64,000 nucleotides of DNA. Origin: Actinobaculum sp. 313. Lineage in GTDB: Bacteria; Actinomycetota; Actinomycetes; Actinomycetales; Actinomycetaceae. Positions 43,852 through 52,899 of the stretch are shown in pieces; position 1 is the first letter of the stretch; each line of letters opens with the position of its first letter. A program made the position numbers and the translations under genes. The stretch lies in the NCBI RefSeq assembly GCF_003073475.1, contig NZ_CP029033.1, positions 434,001-498,000 on the forward strand. The letters are read 5' to 3'. Under the pieces are notes generated by a model. That model saw only the letters and a list, made by a program, of their open reading frames with translations, did no database searches and was not told the DNA's origin.

Positions 43852-45054
43852 GTGAACAGACAGGACATACTCGAGAGGCTGCGGGCACAGATCGCGGTGA
43901 ATGGGCACGTGGTTGGTGCCGTCGTTGGCTCGGGAATGGCGGCTAGATTCGTGGCGATGGCGGGCATCGACTTCTTGCTGGCGCTTAGTGCTGGTCGATT
44001 CCGGATCGCAGGTCGCAGTTCGTACGCGAGTTATTTCTGCTACGGGAATTCCAATGAGATCGTCAAGGAGTATGGAACCAGCGAGCTCTTGCCGATTATC
44101 CGCGATGTGCCCGTCCTTTTCGGTTTGTTCGCTTCCGATCCATTCATTGCCCTCGGGCCTTTCCTGGATGGGATCCGGGAGAGTGGATTCTCCGGCGTCG
44201 TCAACTTTCCGACGGTCGCGCTTCTGGACGGCCAGTTCCGCGAGGCGGCAGAGGAGGACGGAGTCACCTTCCAATGTGAGGCCGACGCTATCGCCATGGC
44301 ACACGAGCGCGATCTCTTCACGGTCGCGTTCGTGACGAATGCCAGCCAGGCGCGGGAGATGGCTGAGGCCGGAGCAGATGTCATATGTGCTCATTTGGGC
44401 CTGACCCGTGGCGGATATGTTGGTGATGGCCAAAGTATCCCGATAACTCAAGCCGAGCAGATCGCCCGCGAGGTCTTTGCTGTTTGCCAGCAGGTGCGCC
44501 CTGAGGCAATTCGCATGGTTTATTCCGGGCCTGCCAGCACGCCGGTCGACATGCAATACCTGTACGACAACACACCCTGCCAGGGATACATCGGGGGATC
44601 GGTCTTTGACCGTATACCCTCCGAGAAAGCGATTCTTGATGCGGCCATCGCCTTCAAGAGCGGAGGTAATGCCGCAAAAGAGGCCCGGATGCGTCGCCTG
44701 GTACGTCGAAGTATGCAGCCGTCCGACTATGCCGACATTGTTAAGCAGTATGTCGCAGAGAACTATGCACATCCGGTCCATCTGCGTGACATCGCGCTTG
44801 TTCTTCATCTGTCATACTCGCACCTCAGCGCCATGTTTACGCGGGAGGTGGGGTGCACCTTCACGGAATATCTCATCCGCTACCGGATGAATATTGCCCA
44901 GGATCTGCTGCGTCAAAGTAGAGCCAACATTGGTGAGATTGCGCGCAGTGTCGGTTACTCTGACCCGGGGCAGTTTTCGAAAACCTTCAAGAAACGAGTC
45001 GGTCTTCCGCCCGGCGCGTTTCGACTGGCCGAGGGACCTGGCCGAGGGAAGTGA
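43852..45054 (+). CDS. PEP-hydrolase-like TIM-barrel fused to an AraC DNA-binding domain
   Basis: A 400-residue fusion. Residues 1-270 form the TIM-barrel signal-transduction/PEP-hydrolase-like domain (VVGAVVGSGMAARFVAMAGI, LSAGRFRIAGRSS, NFPTVALLDG, GADVICAHLGLT, GSVFDRIPSEKA). Residues 290-400 form an AraC-type double helix-turn-helix (VHLRDIALVLHLSYSHLSAM; IGEIARSVGYSDPGQFSKTF). The barrel is homologous to the enzyme-like gene at 45484-46313, so the protein probably senses the substrate or product of that enzyme. GTG 43852 follows GGGAGGCAGG. Convergent with the genes it likely regulates. Confidence 0.82.
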   Translation: MNRQDILERLRAQIAVNGHVVGAVVGSGMAARFVAMAGIDFLLALSAGRFRIAGRSSYASYFCYGNSNEIVKEYGTSELLPIIRDVPVLFGLFASDPFIALGPFLDGIRESGFSGVVNFPTVALLDGQFREAAEEDGVTFQCEADAIAMAHERDLFTVAFVTNASQAREMAEAGADVICAHLGLTRGGYVGDGQSIPITQAEQIAREVFAVCQQVRPEAIRMVYSGPASTPVDMQYLYDNTPCQGYIGGSVFDRIPSEKAILDAAIAFKSGGNAAKEARMRRLVRRSMQPSDYADIVKQYVAENYAHPVHLRDIALVLHLSYSHLSAMFTREVGCTFTEYLIRYRMNIAQDLLRQSRANIGEIARSVGYSDPGQFSKTFKKRVGLPPGAFRLAEGPGRGK

Positions 45055-45060
45055 TTGAGT

Positions 45061-45200
45061 CGGCAGGTGTTGACCGGGGCCGATGGGGAACCCGGGGCCG
45101 AGGGGGAGGGACTGACTCGGCAGGAGTTGACCGGGCCGGTGGGGAGCCCGGGGCCGACGGGGAGGGACTGACTCGGCAGGAGTTGACCGGGCCGGTGGCG
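45061..45200. repeat. 56/57-bp tandem repeat
   Basis: Units containing CGGCAGGAGTTGACCGG begin at 45061, 45118 and 45174; the third is partial. Located just after the TIM-barrel/AraC stop. Confidence 0.7.
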
Positions 45201-45451
45201 ATGTCTTGTAGCGCGGCACTACGCAGTGAGTAGGCGGCGGTGACGCCGTAGCGCAACGACGCCGAGCCGGTTCCCCGCACCAGCTCGGGTACGGGGAACC
45301 GCTCTAGGTAGGCAGGGCTTTCCGACCGGAGGCACAGGCAGAAGCCATACCCGGACGGTCTCAGATCCAGGATGTCCGATTCCACCTGTGCAAGGTTGTG
45401 CCCGGTCAAAAGCGCGAGGACGGGACTACTCTCACCCGTCGGCATCGCCAC
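45201..45451 (-). other. possible gene fragment, unidentified
   Basis: On the minus strand a frame from about 45451 reads MPTGESSPVLALLTGHNLAQ, then DILDLRPSGYGFCLCLRSES, and YLERFPVPELVRGTGSASLR before entering the tandem repeat. Composition is protein-like but I do not recognise a domain; it may be the end of a lost regulator. The remainder of 45055-45483 holds only repeats. Confidence 0.3.
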
Positions 45452-45483
45452 GACCAGGACCGGTTAGAAGCGCGCAGACGGGA

Positions 45484-46313
45484 TCACTTGCTAATCGCCT
45501 TGAAGGCGGCGGCCTGTGCCGTCATACCGCGCTCGGAGGCAAGCCTCTCAATGGAAGATGCCCGAAGAATCCGTCGATTTCGGGAACGTTCCGGATGACG
45601 TATGCGGCATCCTCCGGGTCCGCGATCGGACCGCCATGGCAGATCACCATGACCTCGGGGTTGACGGCGCGACCGGCGGCAATGATCTCGCGGATTTTTG
45701 CACAGCAGTCGTCCAGTGTCAGAGCCGTTTCCGCGCCGATTGAGCCTTTTGTCGTCAAGCCCATATGGGCCACGAGGATGTCGGCGCCTGCCTCGGCCAT
45801 GGCGGCTGCTTGGTCCGGATCAAAGACGTAGGGGCAAGTCAACATGTCGAGTTCATGTGCCTTTCGGATCATCTCGACTTCAAGCCCGTACCCCATGCCG
45901 GTCTCTTCCAAGTTGGCACGGAACTTCCCGTCAATCAAGCCGACCGTCGGGAAGTTCTGGACGCCGTTGAATCCCTGTTCTTTGAGTTGCTTCAGGAAAA
46001 TGTCCATGATCCGGAACGGGTCGGTGCCGCAGACTCCGGCGAGTACCGGTGTTTTCTGCACGATGGGCAGCACCTCTTGCCCCATCTCCTGGACGATCTC
46101 ATTTGCGTCGCCATAGGAGAGAAGGCCGGAGAGCGATCCACGTCCGGCCATGCGGAAGCGCCCGGAGTTGTAAATGATCAGGATGTCGACGTCGGCCTGC
46201 TCGGAGCATTTTGCGGTGATACCGGTACCGGCACCAACGCCGACGAGGATTTTCCCGGCAGCGATCTCTTCTCGGAAACCTGCGAGTATCTCGGATCGGG
46301 TTGCGTGAAGCAT
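45484..46313 (-). pseudogene. PEP-hydrolase-family TIM-barrel protein, frameshifted near the 3' end
   Basis: Repaired length 276 residues. A stand-alone TIM-barrel enzyme-like protein ([73 protein letters not shown]). The frame ends early at 45522 ([10 protein letters not shown]). With one G added to the tract at 45561-45563 it continues [20 protein letters not shown] and stops at 45484, matching the end of the homologous domain in the regulator at 43852. In plants the same barrel is fused behind a UPF0261 domain (tomato Tm-1), and here a UPF0261 gene lies directly upstream. Reaction unknown. Confidence 0.8.
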
Positions 46314-46427
46314 TTGTTGTCCTTTCCTTTGAAACTGTCGTGTTGGGATTGAATGCGGCGGATTGTCGGGCGAGGGCGTCCAGCGCTGGAACTTGTGGCC
46401 CTGGATTGTCCATCGCGCCGATGCGGT

Positions 46428-47699
46428 CTAGTCCGCTGCCCGCATTAGGCGGATAAGAGTGTCCGCCGCTATGCGTGCGAAGTTCTCATCGTTGATATGA
46501 AGGTCTAGTTCTCTCACCTCGATCCGGGTGGGGTCCAACTGTTGGCGGAGGGTGGTGAACAGGGCGGCGTCGGCCTGTTGATCCCAGAAGGCTTCACCCT
46601 CAGCGTCAAGTGCTGATACGCCCTGTAACGGTAGGAGCACGATCGTCTTCCCGCCACCTTTGTTGAGGTTCGCCGCTATTCGCGTACCGATTTCTCGGAG
46701 CTCTTCGGGCGTTGTTCGCATGAGGGTGACAGATGGGTTATGCCGGTATAGGTTCCGTTCGCGAAATTTGGTGGGTACTGAGTCCGGTGGGCCATAGTTC
46801 ACCATATCGAGCGCACCTACGGAAACCACTTGTGGCGTGCCAGCCCTGCCAGCTGCGGTGCAGCGATCTGGCCCGGCCGCCAGGATGCCTCCCACCACTT
46901 CGTCGCACCATTCTGTAGTCGTCAGATCTAAGACACCGGCGAAGGCACCGGAATCGATCAGAGACTCCATCGTTCGCCCGCCGGTACCGGTGGCATGGAA
47001 GACCAGGACTTCGTAGCCCGCCTCCTCTAGACGTTCCTTGGCGGCCATAACACAAGGGGTTGTAACGCCGAACATTGTGGCGGCGACGAGCGGACGGTCC
47101 TGCTCGTGGTCCTCTGCTGTGCCGTCCGCGTTGAGCATGCCGACGACGGCGGCCACGGCATTACGGTAAATGGTCCGTGAAATCTTATTGAGCCCGGCGA
47201 CGTCGACAATTGATGGCATCATTACGATGTCACTGGTGCCAACGTAACGGGCGACATCGCCAGCCGCCATGGTTGAAACCATGAACTTCGGAACGCCGAG
47301 GGGAAGCTCCCGCATGCCGGCTGTTGCGATCGCTGTTCCGCCTGAGCCGCCTAGTGAGAGCACTCCGTCTAGGCGGCCTTGTGCGTAAAGACGAGGGAGA
47401 AGTTTGGCCATGCCCTCGGACAGAGCCGCCGTTGCTGCGGCTCTGTCGTGTGCGGCTGCAATGAGGTCGATGTCGTGGCCTGCTGCCGCGGCGACATCAC
47501 GATTGCTGATGTCTGGCGTGGGGCTCCCGGTTCGTTCGGGCACCGGGCTTGATGCGGCGGGGGATGGAGTGCCAGTGTCGGCGAAGACTCCGGTATCGAT
47601 CAGCAGGGTACGCGCGCCAAGTCGTTCGGCGCATTGTTGGACGTAGAGGAATTCGGCACCCTTGGTATCAAAAGTGCCTGCGATAGCGAGGGTTTTCAT
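46428..47699 (-). CDS. UPF0261 / Tm-1-like ATP-binding protein
   Basis: A 423-residue protein with the UPF0261 fold: AIAGTFDTKGAEFLYVQQCA at the N-terminus, LDGVLSLGGSGGTAIATAGM, TMFGVTTPCVMAAKERLEEA, and LDLTTTEWCDEVVGG. Bacterial members have unknown catalytic roles; the N-terminal part of plant Tm-1 is homologous and binds ATP. About 20 residues (TGTPSPAASSPVPERTGSPT) interrupt the usual LIDTGV...PDIS stretch. ATG 47699 has a perfect AGGAGG 6 bases upstream. It is 114 bp before the TIM-barrel gene, so the pair reconstitutes the two halves of Tm-1. Confidence 0.85.
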   Translation of the reverse strand: MKTLAIAGTFDTKGAEFLYVQQCAERLGARTLLIDTGVFADTGTPSPAASSPVPERTGSPTPDISNRDVAAAAGHDIDLIAAAHDRAAATAALSEGMAKLLPRLYAQGRLDGVLSLGGSGGTAIATAGMRELPLGVPKFMVSTMAAGDVARYVGTSDIVMMPSIVDVAGLNKISRTIYRNAVAAVVGMLNADGTAEDHEQDRPLVAATMFGVTTPCVMAAKERLEEAGYEVLVFHATGTGGRTMESLIDSGAFAGVLDLTTTEWCDEVVGGILAAGPDRCTAAGRAGTPQVVSVGALDMVNYGPPDSVPTKFRERNLYRHNPSVTLMRTTPEELREIGTRIAANLNKGGGKTIVLLPLQGVSALDAEGEAFWDQQADAALFTTLRQQLDPTRIEVRELDLHINDENFARIAADTLIRLMRAAD

Positions 47700-48232
47700 A
47701 TGAACCTCCTGCTGTACTGCAATGTACAAATCGATGTCTATTTCGACGGTTGCGCGGCCGTCTGGAGACTGGTGCGCTGACAGTCGCTCAGTGGCTTGTG
47801 TCAGTTTCAGCCTCGTTGCGTGTGTGTTTTCAGTATGCGGAGGCGATCGGGGGAAGGGAATGGTTTGATTTTGGATTGTTATGGGTTCATGTTGGAGCCG
47901 GGGAGCTCCTGAAGGCTGGTTGCGGTCGGTGGGTTGCTGGTTGCGACCTGTGCGGTGTTAGTTGCGGCTCGCGCGGTGTTGTTGCTTGCGGGGTGCTGCG
48001 GCGGCTGTGGCGCCTTGGTTGCGGCTCGTGAAGTGTTGGTAGTGGCGGTGGATTCTCTGATTCTCCGGGTTTTCCGCAGTTTTCCGCGAATAACCCGGAG
48101 ACCGGGCGAAAACCCGGAGAATCCCGGTGGTGAGGGGGCCAGGTTGGTGATGCGCCTACACGTTGCCAGTTGCTCGTATTTCACATGCTGAGCCTCTCGC
48201 GAGGGGAGGTTTCAGGTGGCCGAGCCCATGCC
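47700..48232. other. intergenic region with repeats
   Basis: No gene recognised. From 47920 to 48050 there is a G/T-rich degenerate repeat (GTTGCGGCTCG, GCGGTGTTGTTG) similar in style to 43340-43520, followed by the palindromic repeat at 48061-48121. It must include the promoter of the UPF0261 operon. Confidence 0.45.
48061..48121. repeat. REP-like palindromic repeat, copy B
   Basis: CTCCGGGTTTTCCGC at 48063-48077 pairs with CGAAAACCCGGAG at the other end, with an internal AACCCGGAG arm. Related to 43564-43620, again after a G/T-rich degenerate repeat, so the two regions share a composite architecture. Confidence 0.6.
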
Positions 48233-49321
48233 TCACTTGTCGGGGTCATCGTTTTCCGGCGGTTGAAGTTGGTGCTCAGCGCCGAGCATGGCGATGTGCA
48301 CCTCAGCGGGTGGAAGATCAAGTTCTTGGGCAATACGGGTGCCAGTTAGCTTTCCGTATCGGGTGGACTCCAATACAAAAGCAAATAGTCGCGACCGTTC
48401 GTAGCCTGGCATTCCCTCTGGCTCGCTGGTGCGGTATCCAAGGTGAGTCAGCTCGCTCGAAACTGAGCGGTAGGACCACACAGTCATATGTCCGATGTCG
48501 CGGGCCACATGCGTGAGGGTGAGGGCGGCGACGGACCAGACCTGCTTGGTCTCTAGAATCTCTTCGGTCGAGGGATTGTGGTTGAGTTGCTGGGCTAAGA
48601 CATCGCTGGGTAGGAGGAACTCACGAGCGAATAGGGTGGCCTGGACCTCGTGCGAAGCTCCAGACGGGGTGCCGCTGTGGCGGTGTAACACGAGATGGCC
48701 GAGTTCGCGCGCTAAGTCAAAACGTGTTGCCTCGGGTGTAGATGCGCGGGCGAGCAGGATATACGGGCGGTCATCATACCAGTGCGAGAAACTCTTAACC
48801 GCGGCGGCTGCCATCGGAAGCCCGTTGATCCGGATGCCGCGGAGCTCTGCTAGCCGGACAAGATTAGGGATGGGATCTGAGCCTAAACCCCAGGCGGAAC
48901 GGAGCTCACGAGCCGCCTCTGCCGGAGAGAGACCTGGCAAGTCGGGAACATTGAGGCGGGGCAGACTGAAACGTGTGTCAATCCACTCATTGACGTCCAT
49001 GTAGAGCGTTGCAGCCGCAATGGCGAGCGACCGTTGCTGGTGCGTGGTCTTCCGGCCCGGTCGCAGAGCGGGAGAGGAGATGTTCAGTTGGACCGGATCG
49101 CCACGGGAGAAGAAGCCGTCGGGGAAGGACAGCAGCGCTCCGAGTGCTGGCCGGACGGTATGGGGAGCGCTATGCGCCTCGTATTTCTGTACCGTGGGTT
49201 CGGTGACGCCTAGTAGGCGAGCAAGTTCATTTTGACTCAGTCCACGGCGCAGGCGGGCAACACGGATCCGTTTGGCATTCAGTGGGCGTTGACTCACTCC
49301 CAATGGCGAAGAGGACCTCAC
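48233..49321 (-). CDS. XRE-family regulator with ImmA/IrrE-type domain
   Basis: A 362-residue protein. Residues 15-65 form an XRE helix-turn-helix (RIRVARLRRGLSQNELARLL, then GVTEPTVQKYE). The central ImmA/IrrE (DUF955) domain covers about residues 130-270. Its usual HExxH zinc motif reads RELGH within ATRFDLARELGHLVLHRHSG, so the first His is Arg and metal binding may be altered; the downstream acidic region AREFLLPSDVLAQ is conserved. Such fused regulators occur with toxin-antitoxin modules and mobile elements, but no partner is adjacent. GTG 49321 follows AGGAGCAGAGG. Confidence 0.8.
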   Translation of the reverse strand: MRSSSPLGVSQRPLNAKRIRVARLRRGLSQNELARLLGVTEPTVQKYEAHSAPHTVRPALGALLSFPDGFFSRGDPVQLNISSPALRPGRKTTHQQRSLAIAAATLYMDVNEWIDTRFSLPRLNVPDLPGLSPAEAARELRSAWGLGSDPIPNLVRLAELRGIRINGLPMAAAAVKSFSHWYDDRPYILLARASTPEATRFDLARELGHLVLHRHSGTPSGASHEVQATLFAREFLLPSDVLAQQLNHNPSTEEILETKQVWSVAALTLTHVARDIGHMTVWSYRSVSSELTHLGYRTSEPEGMPGYERSRLFAFVLESTRYGKLTGTRIAQELDLPPAEVHIAMLGAEHQLQPPENDDPDK

Positions 49322-49435
49322 GTGCCTCTGCTCCTGGCTAGTTGTTTGTTGCGTGGTTAATCAATTCTCCCACAAAAACAGATAACTCTAGCCCCTATCG
49401 AGAATTCCCTGACTGGATGGAGCGCCGACAGACCC

Positions 49436-50182
49436 TCAGGAGGCGAACAATGTTGTGGTGACAGAGTAGCGATCAGTGCGGTACAGGTGGTTCCCAAACT
49501 CGACGATCTGATCCCCTTCGTCGTACGAGGTGCGTGTTGCGGTGAGAAGAGCCGTCCCTTCGCGCACACCGAGAGTCGCTGCCTCCTCGGAGCTTGCTGC
49601 ACGAGCGCCAACGAATTGGTCGGCGGTTACAGGCACGATTCCACGCTCGTGTAGTAGATCGTAGAAACCTGCGGAAGTTAGTTCCTGCGGGCTTGGCGCT
49701 ATTGCTGCGGGCAAAAGATTCGCCATGAGAGCCAGAGGCTGGCCGTCGGCACTGCGTAAACGGAGCATGCTGACGACCGGTACACCCACTTCCGTTCCAA
49801 GTACTTGAGCATCGCCCGCGGTAGCGGCGCGCTCTTCGTATTCCAGTACGGATGTGGTCACCTCGTGCCCTGCAGCCAGAAGGTCGGCGTGGAGGCTAGT
49901 GAGATCAACCGGCCGTCGTATAGGAGCAGGGGAGACGACGGTGCCGACGCCGCGTCGGCGCTTGAGGAGGCCGCGATCCACGAGTTGTTGGAGAGCCTGA
50001 CGGGCAGTGAGGCGTGAGACCCGCAGACGTCGTGCCAAAGCGATCTCGTTTTCGAGCCGCGCACCGGGAGGCAGTGCACCTTCGTTGATGCGCTGCGCGA
50101 TGGCTTCGGCAATTTGAATGTAAAGCGGGGTGGTGCTGCGTCGATTCAGGTCGATGTCAATGATGAAGGACGAAGGGTTCAT
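49436..50182 (-). CDS. GntR-family regulator (HutC/UTRA type)
   Basis: A 248-residue regulator. The N-terminal winged helix reads TPLYIQIAEAIAQRINEGAL, then SRLTARQALQQLVDRGLL and RRRGVGTVV. The C-terminal UTRA ligand domain (about 85-248) has the SSEEAATLGVREGTALLTAT and FGNHLYRTDRYSV signatures. ATG 50182 fits the family start; the open frame extends further upstream without better signals. It is divergent from mmsA across a 690-bp spacer, so it may regulate that gene. Confidence 0.85.
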   Translation of the reverse strand: MNPSSFIIDIDLNRRSTTPLYIQIAEAIAQRINEGALPPGARLENEIALARRLRVSRLTARQALQQLVDRGLLKRRRGVGTVVSPAPIRRPVDLTSLHADLLAAGHEVTTSVLEYEERAATAGDAQVLGTEVGVPVVSMLRLRSADGQPLALMANLLPAAIAPSPQELTSAGFYDLLHERGIVPVTADQFVGARAASSEEAATLGVREGTALLTATRTSYDEGDQIVEFGNHLYRTDRYSVTTTLFAS

Positions 50183-50873
50183 AATTCTGGTGTATCCGGT
50201 GTTGTGTGAATCTGAGGTTGTCCGATGAAGTCTGCTTGCCGGAGGCGCCATTTCCGTGGTTTCCGTGGCTCAGGTCGCGTGGTCGGGTAGGAGGAACTTC
50301 AAGGGTGCGGTGAAGGGAATTGAGCCACAGGGCGGCACCCATTTGTCTCAAAAGCCCCTAACCTAGGTCGCACCTCGAAATACCAATAACAGTATACCCC
50401 GCAGCGGGCGGTTTCTACTCCATCTTTGTTCTGACAATTGTTTGGCGACGCCGCAGAGGAGAGGTGATGGCGACAATGAATAGCCGCGATCCAGTGATCG
50501 TGTCGTCATAGATGGCCCCAAGTGCACCTCAAACGTGAGGTGAGCGATAGGTGGCGTGGTGGCGCGTGTTTCGATATTGTGTCATGTAGTTGTATGCACA
50601 TTACGGGAAGATCTTGGTGGTGCGCGCCGTAATATCACCGGTCTCACCGAATGTACACGCGGGTTGCGCTGCTACAGTGAACGGCACAATCGTTCAGGTG
50701 CGCAGTGCAACTCGTTCGACTTGTGAGGCCAGTCTAGCGTGGGGGACTTAGGACTCATTACAGTGGAGGTGTCGCGGCACATAACCGGACTCTCAACGGT
50801 CGACGGAAGTTGTGCTTCAGCAATCCTCACCAGGACATGGGAACAAAGGAACAAATTCCAGGAGTCAATGACG
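50183..50873. other. long regulatory spacer between gntR-like gene and mmsA
   Basis: No gene recognised. AT-richer segments occur around 50540-50620. TACAGT at 50673-50678 is a possible -10 box for mmsA. GGAG at 50861-50864 is the mmsA ribosome-binding site. The length suggests more than one control site. Confidence 0.4.
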
Positions 50874-52367
50874 ATGAAAACTATTACACACTGGATCAAC
50901 GGAGAGCACTACGAAGGGAGTCCCGTGGGACGAGTCCCTGTGGAGAACCCCGGAACGGGCGATATCAACGCCGAACTGCTCCTCGCCTCTGACGACGATC
51001 TCGACTATGCCGTCAAGGTTGCTACAGAGGCGCAAAAGGTCTGGGCAAGCTATTCACTCGCGAGGAGAACCGCTGTCATGTTTCGCATGCGCGAGCTGGT
51101 GCTTGCGCATCAAGATGAGATGGCTAGGCTAATCGTCGCCGAGCACGGCAAGAACTATTCCGACGCGATTGGAGAAATCCAACGCGGGCGCGAAACACTT
51201 GATTTCGCGACGGCGATCAACGTCGCCCTCAAGGGCGAGTACTCGTACGACATCTCAACTGGTGTTGACATCCACACCTTGCGCCAACCCGTGGGTGTGG
51301 TTGCGGGTATTTGCCCCTTCAACTTTCCGGCGATGGTCCCGCTGTGGATGCACCCACTGGCAATTGCGACGGGCAATGCCTTTATTCTCAAGCCTGCTTC
51401 CGCCACGCCGTCGGCGGCGATGCTCACGGCCGAACTCTACAAGGAAGCCGGGCTTCCCGACGGCGTCTTCAACGTGGTCGCGGGTAACCGGGAGATGGTG
51501 ACCAAAGTTTTGGAACACCCCGGCATCAATGCGATCTCCTTCGTGGGATCTACACCCGTGGCGCATATCGTCCAGAACACCGGCATTATGCATGGAAAAC
51601 GTGTGCAGGCGCTCGGCGGTGCCAACAACCATGCCATCGTGATGCCGGATGCCGACCTGGATTTCGCCGCCCAGCACATTTCAGCGGCAGCCTTCGGTGC
51701 CGCGGGTGAGCGCTGCATGGCGCTGCCCGTCGTCGTCGCCGTCGGCGGTATCGGGCCCGACTTGGCGCAACGTGTCAAGGCGAACGCCGTCAAGATTAAA
51801 GTCGGGTACGGCATGGATGAGGGCGTTGAGATGGGCCCGGTAATCGATGCTAAGTCGAAGCAGAAGATTATCGATCTGATTTCCGAAGGCGAGTCCAAGG
51901 GAGGCGAGGTTGTACTCGATGGCCGCGACCTGGTGATTCCCGGTCATGAGAACGGGCACTTCCTCGGCCCGACAATCGTGGATAACGTGCCACTTGATTC
52001 GCAGCTGTACCAGCAGGAGGTGTTCGGACCAGTGCTGGCGATTGTGCATGCTGAGACGTATGACGAGGCAATCAGAATCGTCAACGCCTCGCCCTACGGA
52101 AATGGTTCGGCGATTTTCACCAACGACGGCGGTGTCGCGCGGCGTTTCCAACTCGATGTGGAAGCGGGAATGGTCGGCATTAATGTGCCGATCCCGACGC
52201 CGGTGGCGTACTACTCCTTTGGCGGGTGGAAGGAATCACTGCTCGGAGATACACATATCCACGGTCCGGAAGGTGTGAAGTTCTATACCCGAGCCAAGGC
52301 GGTGACCGAGCGGTGGCCCACCGAGAAGGGCTACGCGGCAACGATGTCATTCCAGCGTGAGGAGTGA
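50874..52367 (+). CDS. mmsA: CoA-acylating methylmalonate-semialdehyde dehydrogenase
   Basis: A 497-residue aldehyde dehydrogenase of the MmsA/IolA branch, oxidising (methyl)malonate semialdehyde to propionyl- or acetyl-CoA with NAD and CoA in valine or inositol catabolism. Markers are GVVAGICPFNFPAMVPLWMH, ISFVGSTPVAHIVQ, and the catalytic Cys in FGAAGERCMALPV; the usual N-terminal ALDH Glu is replaced by Asn in the branch-typical QALGGANNHAIV. ATG 50874 is preferred to 50868 because GGAG then sits 9 bases upstream. It stands alone; the dehydrogenase/isomerase pair at 11979-14050 could feed it if they act on inositol, but they are 37 kb away. Confidence 0.88.
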   Translation: MKTITHWINGEHYEGSPVGRVPVENPGTGDINAELLLASDDDLDYAVKVATEAQKVWASYSLARRTAVMFRMRELVLAHQDEMARLIVAEHGKNYSDAIGEIQRGRETLDFATAINVALKGEYSYDISTGVDIHTLRQPVGVVAGICPFNFPAMVPLWMHPLAIATGNAFILKPASATPSAAMLTAELYKEAGLPDGVFNVVAGNREMVTKVLEHPGINAISFVGSTPVAHIVQNTGIMHGKRVQALGGANNHAIVMPDADLDFAAQHISAAAFGAAGERCMALPVVVAVGGIGPDLAQRVKANAVKIKVGYGMDEGVEMGPVIDAKSKQKIIDLISEGESKGGEVVLDGRDLVIPGHENGHFLGPTIVDNVPLDSQLYQQEVFGPVLAIVHAETYDEAIRIVNASPYGNGSAIFTNDGGVARRFQLDVEAGMVGINVPIPTPVAYYSFGGWKESLLGDTHIHGPEGVKFYTRAKAVTERWPTEKGYAATMSFQREE

Positions 52368-52495
52368 CGGAACTGACAGGAGGGGCACTGTTCTCGGTGA
52401 GGGCAAGGGCCTGTTCGCGGCTGTGAACCCTAAGAGCGGAATCAAGGCCTGTTCTCGGCCGTGAGCTCCGAGGTCGGCCCCAGGGGTCCACTTGC

Positions 52496-52700
52496 AACCT
52501 CGGCAAGGGCCTCGAAGTTGAGACCATCCGGACTCCACATCCCAAGGATGGCGAGGTTCTTATCAAGGTTGCAGCCTGCGGCATGTGCCATTCCGATCTG
52601 CATGTTATCGGTGGCGCGATCGTATTTCCGCTGTCCGCCGTGCTCGGCCACGAAGTGGCCGGAACGATTGTGAAACTTGGTCCGGGCAACGAACACACCG
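52496..52700 (+). pseudogene. zinc-dependent alcohol dehydrogenase, N-terminal fragment
   Basis: The frame reads LGKGLEVETIRTPHPKDGEV, then KVAACGMCHSDLHVIGG and PLSAVLGHEVAGTIVKLGPG, the start of a GroES-like zinc alcohol dehydrogenase including its catalytic zinc Cys. Similarity ends at about 52690, 30 bp before the palindromic element at 52721, and no later domain follows. No start codon with a ribosome-binding site is present. A decayed fragment. Confidence 0.7.
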
Positions 52701-52720
52701 GGCTGTGCTCGGTGCCCGAA

Positions 52721-52843
52721 TGTGTCCCTTTCCCGTCCAAACGAGTGCGCGGCGGAATGGTTCGCTTTGTGAAGTGGCAGAATCATGCGGATTCTGCGAC
52801 GAGCCAGAGGCCGGGCGGAGCGGTTTGGACGGGATTTGGACAG
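52721..52843. repeat. 122-bp palindromic element, copy 2
   Basis: Right arm CGGTTTGGACGGGATTTGG (52821-52839) and left arm with CCCGTCCAAACG (52732-52743) match copy 1; the left arm has three changes in its outer part. The central GAATCATGCGGATTCT begins at 52780, at the same offsets (48 and 43 bp) as in copy 1. Sits between a truncated dehydrogenase and pcp. Confidence 0.75.
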
Positions 52844-52899
52844 CACCCATTTCGACCTGCTCATCCACCCCGCTCATAATTGAGGATGAGGAGGAAAAC

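Noticed and set aside
44987-45200. C-terminal Pro-rich half of the leftward frame near 45.1 kb
   Set aside because: It is only the translation of the 56/57-bp repeat and overlaps the end of the AraC fusion gene.
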